The notes under the pieces were generated by a model. It had not been told where the DNA came from. It did not search any database and worked only from the letters and a program-made list of their open reading frames with translations. A stretch of 29,632 nucleotides of DNA from a virus, in the IMG/VR virus record IMGVR_UViG_3300030329_000259, positions 1-29,632 of that record. One strand, 5' to 3'. This document shows, piece after piece, positions 22,527 through 29,161 of this stretch. Positions within the stretch are counted from its first letter, which is position 1. Each line of letters opens with the position of its first letter. The translations under genes were made by a program, and so were the position numbers.

Positions 22527-22838
22527 CTAAAAAGGCATATTATCGTTATTATCTTCTTTTACATCATCTTCTGCTTTAGCAAACCAATAACCATCTATAT
22601 TATGAAAGTATCTTCCATTGTATTCTCTTGAATATATATTACACAATACTTTTAAGTTATCACCCTCTTGTAGATTTTTTAACTTTTCTATTTTATCACC
22701 AAATGCACTTATTACTACTTCTTTATTATATTCTGCATTTTGTTCTATTAATATAGATTGCTTATTCCACTCTTTACCTGCTTTGCTAATGCCTGACTCT
22801 ATGTCAAACTTCTTAATTAATTTTCCTGTAATTTCCAT
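22527..22838 (-). CDS. DUF3127-family SSB-like protein
   Basis: A 103-residue OB-fold protein of the DUF3127 type seen in Bacteroidota and their phages: EITGKLIKKFDIESGISKAG, KEWNKQSILIEQNAEYNKEV and FHNIDGYWFAKAED. The acidic tail ends DNNDNMPF, like the DDDIPF tip with which bacterial SSB recruits partner proteins. It probably coats single-stranded DNA in replication and recombination. It lies 14 bases after the annealing-type gene and one base before the DnaA-like gene. Confidence 0.8.
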   Translation of the reverse strand: MEITGKLIKKFDIESGISKAGKEWNKQSILIEQNAEYNKEVVISAFGDKIEKLKNLQEGDNLKVLCNIYSREYNGRYFHNIDGYWFAKAEDDVKEDNNDNMPF

Positions 22839-22852
22839 TTTTATAATTGTTT

Positions 22853-23245
22853 TTAGTTATTATTTTTTTTAAAATCTTCTGCTTCATCTTCTCCAAATAC
22901 TCCTAATTCATAAAATCCTGTCATTTTTAGTACAGCCCTAGACAAAGCCCTTTTCTCAGCCATTTCTAAAACATACCAAGTATTAGTATTACCATCTTTA
23001 TATGATTCTCCTTTTAATGCTGAGCCAAATGTTTCTATAGTACAACCATCTTTAGTTGCAGTTGCTTTTACTCCTGCAAAATTAGGTTCTGACTTTACTA
23101 CATCAAAATATATTTTTATATTTTCTATGGCTTGGATTTTTTCTATTCCACTACGTGTTATGATAATATAATGCTGATGTTTAAAGACATCATCTTTAGT
23201 TAATTCGTACTTTATGTACTTTTCTTTTAGTTTTTCAGTTTTCAT
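22853..23245 (-). CDS. Putative single-strand annealing protein (ERF/Rad52-like, tentative)
   Basis: A 130-residue protein. The pattern YIIITRSGIEKIQAIENIKI, then GVKATATKDGCTIETFGSAL and WYVLEMAEKRALSRAVLKMT with GFYELGVFGEDEAEDF is what I know from phage annealing-type proteins, where an AEKRAxxRAVLKLxG helix and a GED end are typical. At 130 residues it is short for a full annealing protein (usually 180 or more). The SSB-like gene follows, as in recombination modules. A 10-bp direct repeat lies just upstream, possibly regulatory. Confidence 0.55.
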   Translation of the reverse strand: MKTEKLKEKYIKYELTKDDVFKHQHYIIITRSGIEKIQAIENIKIYFDVVKSEPNFAGVKATATKDGCTIETFGSALKGESYKDGNTNTWYVLEMAEKRALSRAVLKMTGFYELGVFGEDEAEDFKKNNN

Positions 23246-23254
23246 ATTTTCTTG

Positions 23255-23276
23255 ATTGTGTTAATAATTGTGTTAA
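23255..23276. repeat. 10-bp direct repeat ATTGTGTTAA x2, period 12
   Basis: ATTGTGTTAA occurs at 23255-23264 and again at 23267-23276, within the 47-base gap just before the annealing-type gene. A near-helical 12-base period suggests a protein-binding site such as an operator. Confidence 0.45.
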
Positions 23277-23292
23277 AAATACAAAATTTAAT

Positions 23293-23616
23293 TTAAAAGT
23301 TTTGTATTATACAACTTTCTTTAGAGTCTAATCCTGAACCTAATGGAATTGTCATTGTATAATCTTCTAGTTCGTCCCAATTTTCTAACTCTTGATATTC
23401 TTGACAAGAATAATTAGATTTAAATTCATCAAGATTTGTATATTCAGTATATTCACAGCATAAAGCAATAGGGTCAAATTCTAGTTCTTCACCTGTTCCT
23501 TCTTCAAACTCTTTTAAAAAATCCCATAATGCTATAAGCCCTGCTCTGCTAAAATTGTTTGGCCTATGTCTTCTGAACCAAGTTTCAAATTCGTAAAAAT
23601 TAATTTTTGTTTTCAT
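23293..23616 (-). CDS. Hypothetical acidic early protein
   Basis: A 107-residue acidic protein. The first part is basic and aromatic (KINFYEFETWFRRHRPNNFS), followed by GLIALWDFLKEFEEGTGEEL and an acidic stretch ending ELEDYTMTIPLGSGLDS. Several Cys (ALCCEY, SCQEY, ESCII) are present without a clear metal pattern. No family is recognised. ATGA overlap links it to the previous gene. Small acidic early proteins may act against host functions, but that is a guess. Confidence 0.55.
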   Translation of the reverse strand: MKTKINFYEFETWFRRHRPNNFSRAGLIALWDFLKEFEEGTGEELEFDPIALCCEYTEYTNLDEFKSNYSCQEYQELENWDELEDYTMTIPLGSGLDSKESCIIQNF

Positions 23617-23816
23617 TTTTCTTGTATGTGTTTAATTAGTTGTTCTTTTATATATTCTATTTGTTCTGAGTCTATCCAATCTATAAAGTTATATGCATCA
23701 AAGACTACTTGAAAATCTTTACCATATTCATCAGTACCTCTTAAATATAATTCTCCATCACAGCATTGAAAGGTATTTATATCATTCATTGCTTTATGTA
23801 TTAGTTCATTTTTCAT
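23613..23816 (-). CDS. Hypothetical small early protein
   Basis: A 67-residue protein with no recognised domain: MKNELIHKAMNDINTFQCCD, a short beta part (GELYLRGTDEYGKDFQVVFD) and a helix (EQIEYIKEQLIKHIQE). It starts as TAA-T-ATG one base after the previous stop and overlaps the next gene by ATGA, so its reading frame is well bounded. Confidence 0.55.
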   Translation of the reverse strand: MKNELIHKAMNDINTFQCCDGELYLRGTDEYGKDFQVVFDAYNFIDWIDSEQIEYIKEQLIKHIQEK

Positions 23817-23817
23817 A

Positions 23818-24099
23818 TTAATTAATTATTAGTGCTTCATTATTATTTTCTTTGTATAGTTTAAGGTGTTGTGCTGTAGTTTCTATCTCATAAGTACCCC
23901 TTAGTTGTAAACCTTCTTCTATAAGTAGTTTTTTAAATAAGTTTAGTATTTGTTTTTTTGTACCTACTACTTTTACTATACTATCTACTTCTTTATAATC
24001 AGTATACCTAGTATTAGTATTATAGCAATACATTGATACTGCACTTAGTGTTGGTTTTAACAACCATTCTTTTGATATTATTTTATTATCTAAAACCAT
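23818..24099 (-). CDS. Hypothetical early protein
   Basis: A 93-residue protein: ISKEWLLKPTLSAVSMYCYN, then VVGTKKQILNLFKKLLIEEG and an end rich in Leu, Lys and Asn. A beta-alpha-beta layout is likely, but no family is recognised. It overlaps the preceding membrane-protein gene by 10 bases and is followed after one base by the next gene. Second gene of the early block. Confidence 0.55.
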   Translation of the reverse strand: MVLDNKIISKEWLLKPTLSAVSMYCYNTNTRYTDYKEVDSIVKVVGTKKQILNLFKKLLIEEGLQLRGTYEIETTAQHLKLYKENNNEALIIN

Positions 24100-24341
24100 C
24101 TTAATATTAATTCAGTTGTTAATACTACTATTGCTACAGCAATTACTGATTTTATTACTGTATCTACTATTGTAGGTATTTTAGACTTAACCTCACTAAT
24201 AGCATAATCCCTCATATTATTATAATACTTAATCTTTTTAGTTTGAGGGTCATACTCACATCTGAAGAAATTTAGTATTTCTTTGGTGTTAAATATTTGT
24301 ACTTCTTTAGTTTCTCTATTAATTACTTTAAATTGTGTCAT
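24090..24341 (-). CDS. Tail-anchored membrane protein, first early gene
   Basis: An 83-residue protein with a polar N-terminal part (MTQFKVINRETKEVQIF, EILNFFRCEYDPQTKKIKYY) and one C-terminal membrane segment at about 61-82 (VIKSVIAVAIVVLTTELILR), so it would sit in the inner membrane with its bulk inside the cell. It is the first gene after the 257-base intergenic region, so it should be made early. Early single-span phage proteins may act in superinfection exclusion or host takeover; which applies here cannot be told. Confidence 0.6.
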   Translation of the reverse strand: MTQFKVINRETKEVQIFNTKEILNFFRCEYDPQTKKIKYYNNMRDYAISEVKSKIPTIVDTVIKSVIAVAIVVLTTELILRWF

Positions 24342-24598
24342 TTTATTATTTGTTGATTAATATGATGCTAAATTACAAAAAAAGAACCAATTAACATAGT
24401 TTTTAACTAAATAATTAATAAAGTTATTAACAATTTAAATGTTGATATTAGAGATTTTAAGTCGTATCTAGGGTATACTATTAAAAACAGTAGAAAGTGC
24501 CTTAGAATGCTTTAAAATAGGTTATACGGCAATAAGTAAAACTATTATTATCAACAAAAAATAAAATAGTGTTAACTTAGTAGAATTTTGTAATTTCA
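24342..24598. other. Intergenic region, candidate replication origin / early promoter
   Basis: This is the largest gap between firm genes; a 25-residue hydrophobic ORF takes its 24522-24598 end. TGTTGAT occurs three times: 24351-24357 and 24440-24446, and inverted at 24550-24556, where the extended form TTATCAACA (24548-24556) differs by one base from a DnaA box. TTAAC or TTAAT recurs every 12 bases at 24391, 24403, 24415 and 24427. It lies directly before the early block, so it must also hold the early promoter, but no clear Bacteroidota TAnnTTTG box was found. Confidence 0.45.
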
Positions 24599-24599
24599 T
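24522..24599 (-). CDS. Tiny hydrophobic peptide (25 residues), TAATG-coupled
   Basis: ATG at 24599 overlaps the TAA of the metallophosphoesterase gene (TAATG). The product starts MKLQNSTKL and the remaining 16 residues are almost entirely Leu, Ile, Val and Phe, a single membrane segment or signal-like peptide. TAATG junctions elsewhere in this genome mark firm genes. It could be a lysis-related or exclusion peptide at the end of the late transcript. Confidence 0.45.
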   Translation of the reverse strand: MKLQNSTKLTLFYFLLIIIVLLIAV

Positions 24600-25333
24600 T
24601 ATAAAGGCATTAAAAGGTTAATAGGGGTTGTTCCATTATTTAATATTACTGCACAGCCAACAGCAGGTCGTTTTCCATATTTAGCATAAGCCATTGCGTA
24701 AGTATTATGATTTATACCACAACCTGTTTGTAAAGCGAATGTTCTAAAATTCTTACCAACATAGTGTTCGCAATATGCTTGTGTATGTAGATGTCCTTGT
24801 ACCACATTTATCATATTATTTTTGCAAGATGTTCTAGCAGTACCTCCTTCTCCATGCTGATATAATACATTATCTTGTATATAATGGTCAACAAATTCCC
24901 AATTAGGTACTTCTAAGACTTCTTTATATGATTTTATCCATTTACTTGGAATAGCACTTGTTTGTGCCTTCCTCATTATAATCCTGTCGTGATTTCCGAT
25001 TATCACTTTAGTACCTTTTTTACCAAAGACTTTATACCAACGTGATATTCTTTTGATTGCTAATTCTAACTCATCTAGTCCACCCATACCATCTGCTGAT
25101 GTTTCGTGGTAACTGCTATAATGGTTGTCAATTATATCGCCAATAAAGATAACTTGATTGCAATTATAAATATGATATTGATTAACACACCAATCCAAAT
25201 ATTCATCAAGACAAAATGGTTCGTGCAAGTCACCGATAACTAGAACATTTCTAGTCTCGGTTTCTCGCATCTTTTTTAACGCCACAATTTCGTGTGGCTT
25301 TAAGCGGTATCTATTATTTCGCTGATTTTCCAA
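24599..25333 (-). CDS. Calcineurin-like metallophosphoesterase
   Basis: A 244-residue protein with all signatures of the binuclear metallophosphoesterase fold: GDLHEP (34-39, D35 and H37), GDIIDNH (65-71), GNHD (113-116), H160 in LYQHGEG, and GHLH (180-183). Such enzymes hydrolyse phosphodiesters in nucleic acids, nucleotides or small molecules; the substrate cannot be told. It overlaps the small membrane gene of the lysis block by 20 bases, so it is made late. Being beside lysis rather than replication genes argues against a simple recombination nuclease (SbcD-type) role. Confidence 0.85.
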   Translation of the reverse strand: MENQRNNRYRLKPHEIVALKKMRETETRNVLVIGDLHEPFCLDEYLDWCVNQYHIYNCNQVIFIGDIIDNHYSSYHETSADGMGGLDELELAIKRISRWYKVFGKKGTKVIIGNHDRIIMRKAQTSAIPSKWIKSYKEVLEVPNWEFVDHYIQDNVLYQHGEGGTARTSCKNNMINVVQGHLHTQAYCEHYVGKNFRTFALQTGCGINHNTYAMAYAKYGKRPAVGCAVILNNGTTPINLLMPL

Positions 25334-25502
25334 AGTCTGCTAATGATTGACCACCTAACATTGCAATAAGACTCCACCAAATTTGTGATACTGCTGTTTC
25401 ATCTACACCTAAAGTAGAAGCAATTAAAGGTATAACTATTGAAGATATACCTAACCATACTTTCTTAGATGTAAGTAATTGTGAAATAATGTAATTTTTC
25501 AT
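25314..25502 (-). CDS. Putative holin
   Basis: A 62-residue protein with two hydrophobic segments, WLGISSIVIPLIASTLGV (about 16-33) and IWWSLIAMLGGQSLADFG (about 41-58), a short turn and a basic C-terminus (GKSAK). Size and two-span layout fit a small phage holin. It follows the M15 endolysin gene after 34 bases. Holins open the membrane so endolysin reaches the wall. Other candidates are the peptide at 26022-26183, just ahead of the endolysin, and that at 6986-7210. Confidence 0.6.
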   Translation of the reverse strand: MKNYIISQLLTSKKVWLGISSIVIPLIASTLGVDETAVSQIWWSLIAMLGGQSLADFGKSAK

Positions 25503-25536
25503 TTTTATTTAGTTTTAATTAATATTCAAATTTATT

Positions 25537-25971
25537 CTATTGATATAACCATATAACATCAGGGTCTTTTAAGTTGTCAACATCACAATGTATAAAAGTC
25601 TTGCCTATGCCTATACGATTAATTCCTACGTGCATTAGTGATTGTACTATTAAATATCTTTCTCTACTTCCATAGTAACCTATATCAACTGCTTTGCCTT
25701 TAAGATGGCTTGAACCTACTCTACCACCCACAAGTTTATTTCTTGCTTTTGTTCTATAACCACTAGTAATTTTAAATGGAATACCCGCTATACCTCTTGC
25801 TGAATCTAATTTAATTAGCAATTCTCTATCCATTTTATAGCCACTACCTGCTTCATCAGGGCTATCAAACTCTGAGATTTTAAAGAATGTTAATTCCAAA
25901 TTATAAGAATTTAAGTTTGTATATTTTAACCCCTTTAACTTCGTGTACAAATTCTCTAGACACTTTAGCAC
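25537..25971 (-). CDS. Peptidase M15-family endolysin
   Basis: A 144-residue enzyme of the M15 (D-Ala-D-Ala carboxypeptidase-like) family. Zinc ligands are visible as H89 and D96 in SSHLKGKAVDI and H128 in FIHCDVD, with the usual ITSGYRTKARNKLVGG before them. It cuts peptide cross-links of peptidoglycan at lysis. The domain starts only near residue 26 (LTFFKISEF). A TTG at 25899, placed as TAA-T-TTG after the small ORF at 25901-26029, would give a 120-residue form and mimics the junctions used elsewhere, so that start is a serious alternative to ATG 25971. Confidence 0.85.
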   Translation of the reverse strand: MLKCLENLYTKLKGLKYTNLNSYNLELTFFKISEFDSPDEAGSGYKMDRELLIKLDSARGIAGIPFKITSGYRTKARNKLVGGRVGSSHLKGKAVDIGYYGSRERYLIVQSLMHVGINRIGIGKTFIHCDVDNLKDPDVIWLYQ

Positions 25972-26029
25972 TTTCTTCTTGTTTTACGTACTTAGGGTTA
26001 GTTGAGTTTAGTTTTCTTTTCTTAGGCAT
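25901..26029 (-). CDS. Small basic ORF (42 residues) between holin-like and endolysin genes
   Basis: ATG at 26029 overlaps the end of the membrane peptide gene by 8 bases. The product starts MPKKRKLNSTNPKYVKQEES and continues with SREFVHEVKGVKIYKL; it is strongly basic. It overlaps the endolysin reading frame if that starts at 25971 but ends just before the alternative TTG at 25899. Unknown function; both frames cannot be equally constrained. Confidence 0.45.
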   Translation of the reverse strand: MPKKRKLNSTNPKYVKQEESAKVSREFVHEVKGVKIYKLKFL

Positions 26030-26183
26030 CTTTATCAAATTTAATGAACTTATATATTGTAAATGCTATTGCTAACACTAAAGATACAAGTGTTAATATT
26101 TCATTACATTCAGTTATACTAAATGCTATTGCTGTACTATTTGCTACTCCTACTTGTAGTGTGTCTTTTAATTCGTTCATCAT
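26022..26183 (-). CDS. Small membrane protein before the endolysin (holin candidate)
   Basis: A 53-residue protein (ATG 26183; a second ATG follows at once at 26180). It starts MNELKDTLQVGVANSTAIAF and has one membrane segment around EILTLVSLVLAIAFTIYKFI, ending in a charged KFDKDA tail. Position shortly upstream of the endolysin suits a holin, pinholin or anchor. It overlaps the basic ORF before it by 47 bases in another frame and the ORF after it by 8 bases. Confidence 0.55.
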   Translation of the reverse strand: MMNELKDTLQVGVANSTAIAFSITECNEILTLVSLVLAIAFTIYKFIKFDKDA

Positions 26184-26262
26184 TTTTAATATTTAGTTTT
26201 CTATCCAAGTAGGATTTTAACTTAGTTATGTTCTTTATTTTTGTTTTATAAAATCTTTTCAT
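26137..26262 (-). CDS. Small basic ORF (41 residues), TAATG-coupled to the connector gene
   Basis: ATG at 26262 overlaps the stop of the head-tail connector gene (TAATG). The peptide starts MKRFYKTKIKNITKLKSYLD and is very rich in Lys and Arg. Its end overlaps the start of the membrane gene at 26183 by 47 bases. The junction argues for translation; the composition suggests nucleic-acid binding or a simple coupling ORF. Confidence 0.4.
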   Translation of the reverse strand: MKRFYKTKIKNITKLKSYLDRKLNIKNDERIKRHTTSRSSK

Positions 26263-26837
26263 TAGTAGTCACCTGCACTTAAAAAATCTCTTAATGTTAA
26301 CTTCGTACCTTTTTGCATTGGTCTTTCTAAATTCATTCCATTGTAGTACGCATTAGAATCAGGACTAACATCTGCTCCACTATTTGTACTGTACTCAGGA
26401 AAACTAGATGTATTATTTCTAATATAGTCTATCAGTCTTTCAGTATAATATTCTGCTGTGTTTCTAACTTCTTCTCTAAGATGTTGTGCTTCAGTTTCTG
26501 ATAATGCTGTACCTGTTTCGCTAGTCTTAGAATATATATTACCATTTTCTATTTTAAACCTTAGAAAAGGCACAGCGTGAAAAAATGCCCAATTAGGTAG
26601 CATATCTCCTATATAATCGTCTAACAAAGTCTTATAGGCTTCATTACCTACATTACCTATTGTACCTGCTACAATTAAGTCTTTTAGTTTTTGTGTAAGG
26701 TCAGTGCCTAACTTAGTTTCTACATATAACTTTTGTGCCTGTCTTACATAAGGCAATAATAAGTCTACATCTACGTTAAGATTAATTGCTGTAGATTCTT
26801 TTAATTTTTCTTCTGATATAAATAATACGTATGACAT
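26262..26837 (-). CDS. Putative head-tail connector (adaptor) protein
   Basis: A 191-residue protein. The N-terminal half is helical and follows adaptor-type connectors: NVDVDLLLPYVRQAQKLYVE, TKLGTDLTQKLKDLIVAG, then NEAYKTLLDDYIGDMLPNWA. The later part has a long helix (SETEAQHLREEVRNTAEYY) and a Ser/Asn-rich tail. Similar proteins follow the portal or capsid gene in Bacteroidota phages and attach below the portal ring. It comes two bases after the portal stop, which supports the call. Confidence 0.65.
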   Translation of the reverse strand: MSYVLFISEEKLKESTAINLNVDVDLLLPYVRQAQKLYVETKLGTDLTQKLKDLIVAGTIGNVGNEAYKTLLDDYIGDMLPNWAFFHAVPFLRFKIENGNIYSKTSETGTALSETEAQHLREEVRNTAEYYTERLIDYIRNNTSSFPEYSTNSGADVSPDSNAYYNGMNLERPMQKGTKLTLRDFLSAGDY

Positions 26838-26839
26838 AA

Positions 26840-28930
26840 TTATCTTGGTTTTAAAAATCCTTTATTCTTCATTCTTTTAGGTGGTTTCGCTACTAGTATG
26901 TTATTTTTTTTAGCAGTAAATCCTTCACTTCTTGCCTTTGTATAGCCTATTAGTTCTGCATCATCTATCTTAGTTGTTCTTGATTCTCCTATTGTAGTCT
27001 TATAAATTTGTCTTAACCAAAAATGCTGGCAATTACCTCCACCTTTGTAAAGCCATATAGAATATTTTAGATTTCCATTAGGACCCCAGCCTATATTTCT
27101 ATTTTGTCTTTCAGAATAGTAATAGTCATTAACAACCATTCCTGACATTCTTAATATATCTTCTTTTCTATATAATTTTTTAGCAGACATCATTTTTTTG
27201 CAAAACTCTCTATTTTGACCTGTTTTATTTACTAAAAAATTATCTTCTGTATATACATAACGTACTCTAAAATAATCGTAAGTCTTTTTAGATATACCGT
27301 CTTGTTCAGATTTTCTACCAGGTATTGCTTTACCTGTACTTGTTGCTAATTCTATTTTTTTATTAGTAGCATCATTTAATGTTTTTTCAAAGTCAAATTC
27401 TTCGTGTTCATCTACAACTTTTTCTTCTTCTATTAATTCCCAACCATCAGTTATATCTTCACCATATTCTTCTATAAATTGTTCTAATTCAGTTTTGTCT
27501 GACAATCTATAAGGTTCTTCTTCTGAACAATTACACTTACTAAGATTAGTTATTTGGTCGTGTGACTCGCAGGGCATATAATAAGTCTTTCCATCTTGTG
27601 TATGTTCGTGTGAACCACTACAACCAATTATTCTTGCTTCTGCTTCTGCTTCTTCTTTTGTGTCAAACAAAGGCAATTCTACGTCATCATTAATCATACT
27701 ACCTACTTTAGCAAAGTCTTCTTTTACTTCTACATCTAGCGGTTCTAATCCTAATTCTTCTCTAATTTCGTCTTGTGTCATTACAGCCATCAAGTCTTGA
27801 TTAGTAAATCTTGTAGTAATAGGTTTTAATTGTACAAAGTTAACAGGCATATCCATATTATTAACTTGGAATATTTTTCTTAAAACTTTTACTATTTGGT
27901 CTTGGAATGGCTTAATTACAGTATTGAGATAAAAATTTGCGGCGGTATTAAGTTCGTCTGCATTATTACCAAGTCCTGTATCAGACTTAATACCCATTAA
28001 CATAGGGCTTGTTACCCTGTGTCCTGTTAAGATATTTTGCACTAATAACTCTTGTAGTGCTAAATACTGCTTATCTGCGTCAGAAACGCTTATAGGAGTT
28101 ATTTCAGGTACTCTATTTCTATCGTCTGAAAATGTGAGTACGAATTTACCGCTATTAGAAGCCCCCGCGAATTTATCTGCTAGACTTTGTTCTATTTGGA
28201 ATCTTTCTTCTTGTGTTGGTACACCATTTGCGAAACTTATAAAGTAACTTCCCGCAAAACCGTTAGATATATTATTTAGATGAAACTCTGCTACTCTTTG
28301 GTCTACTAACGCCCAATTATTAGCCGCTATGTAGTCAGGTGTATGATACACGTTCATATTAGGGCTGTAAAGACCTGAATATAAAATCTGATTTGCTGAC
28401 GTTCTATCATTTGTGTTAAAAGCAGGTACTCTATAAGGTTTATGTATTCTTGTGTTTGACCAATCACTAGAAATATAATATGCTTCTACTTTACCAAATT
28501 CGTTAGGTCTTTCTGCTCTTACTTTCTCCACTGCTACGTGATAAATTTCGGCAATTTGAGTCCTATCCTTACTCCATACTATGTTAAGTGCAAATGCTCC
28601 CTGTAATTTAAAGTCAAACGCTATTTTTTTTAAGACTTCGTGTAGGCTTTCACTACCATTAGCCCTATCCATAAAGTTTTGTAGTTTAATTCTTGCTTCT
28701 AAATCTCTATCTTCTTCGTCTTCTATTATAAGATTCTCACCTGCAATCATTTCTGCTGTAGCGTTGATTATTGCCGCTTGTGTTGACGAATTGTAATAAA
28801 GGTCTATAATAAACTGTGGGTATAAATTTTTCCAATTCTCAGTACCATATTCTATGTAGTCTTTACCACGTACTTCTTGTACAGTAGGAGCAGTTTCAGT
28901 TGATAAGTTTATGTTAAGTATATTTTCCAT
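26840..28930 (-). CDS. Portal protein with C-terminal Cys/His-rich extension
   Basis: A 696-residue protein. Residues about 1-400 follow phage portals: STQAAIINATAEMIAGENLI, FKLQGAFALNIVWSKD, ITPISVSDADKQYLALQELL, TGHRVTSPMLMGI and LNTVIKPFQDQIVKVL. The portal ring is the DNA gate of the head. After 430 come extra parts: IGCSGSHEHTQDGKTYYMPC (435-454) with CNC (466-468), an acidic linker, then a domain at 545-645 with YDYFRVRYVY, NREFCKKMMSAKKLYRKEDI and SIWLYKGGGNCQHFWLRQIY. The extra Cys and His may bind zinc. It starts by TAATG with the 73-residue gene. It lies far from terminase, an uncommon order. Confidence 0.8.
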   Translation of the reverse strand: MENILNINLSTETAPTVQEVRGKDYIEYGTENWKNLYPQFIIDLYYNSSTQAAIINATAEMIAGENLIIEDEEDRDLEARIKLQNFMDRANGSESLHEVLKKIAFDFKLQGAFALNIVWSKDRTQIAEIYHVAVEKVRAERPNEFGKVEAYYISSDWSNTRIHKPYRVPAFNTNDRTSANQILYSGLYSPNMNVYHTPDYIAANNWALVDQRVAEFHLNNISNGFAGSYFISFANGVPTQEERFQIEQSLADKFAGASNSGKFVLTFSDDRNRVPEITPISVSDADKQYLALQELLVQNILTGHRVTSPMLMGIKSDTGLGNNADELNTAANFYLNTVIKPFQDQIVKVLRKIFQVNNMDMPVNFVQLKPITTRFTNQDLMAVMTQDEIREELGLEPLDVEVKEDFAKVGSMINDDVELPLFDTKEEAEAEARIIGCSGSHEHTQDGKTYYMPCESHDQITNLSKCNCSEEEPYRLSDKTELEQFIEEYGEDITDGWELIEEEKVVDEHEEFDFEKTLNDATNKKIELATSTGKAIPGRKSEQDGISKKTYDYFRVRYVYTEDNFLVNKTGQNREFCKKMMSAKKLYRKEDILRMSGMVVNDYYYSERQNRNIGWGPNGNLKYSIWLYKGGGNCQHFWLRQIYKTTIGESRTTKIDDAELIGYTKARSEGFTAKKNNILVAKPPKRMKNKGFLKPR

Positions 28931-29151
28931 TAGTCTTCTTGTTTAGTCCATTCATTACTAGCCATTATGACTAATATCTCAGAATGATTATATTGTTGTA
29001 AACCTACTAAAAAATCAGGAGTATCGCCTTCAAATTTAAGTACAGTTTTTGTTTCATCTATTGATAATCTTAAAGTATCTTTGCTAGTTTCACTTACTTT
29101 GCTAAAGTCTACTTTATCTATTTCACTTATTTCGTATATAACGTAAATCAT
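28930..29151 (-). CDS. Small hypothetical protein before the portal
   Basis: A 73-residue acidic protein: MIYVIYEISEIDKVDFSKVS, TLRLSIDETKTVLKFEGDTP and ILVIMASNEWTKQED. Strands alternate with turns, suggesting a small alpha/beta fold. It is TAATG-coupled to the portal gene and starts 10 bases after the LamG stop. The constant pairing with the portal suggests an assembly or virion role; no family can be named. Confidence 0.6.
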   Translation of the reverse strand: MIYVIYEISEIDKVDFSKVSETSKDTLRLSIDETKTVLKFEGDTPDFLVGLQQYNHSEILVIMASNEWTKQED

Positions 29152-29161
29152 ATTTTTGTTT

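Noticed and set aside
24522-24570. Possible terminator after the phosphoesterase (CACTATT ... AATAGTTTT)
   Set aside because: Only a 6-bp AT-rich stem with a loop of 18 bases; too weak to call, and a hydrophobic ORF reads through it.
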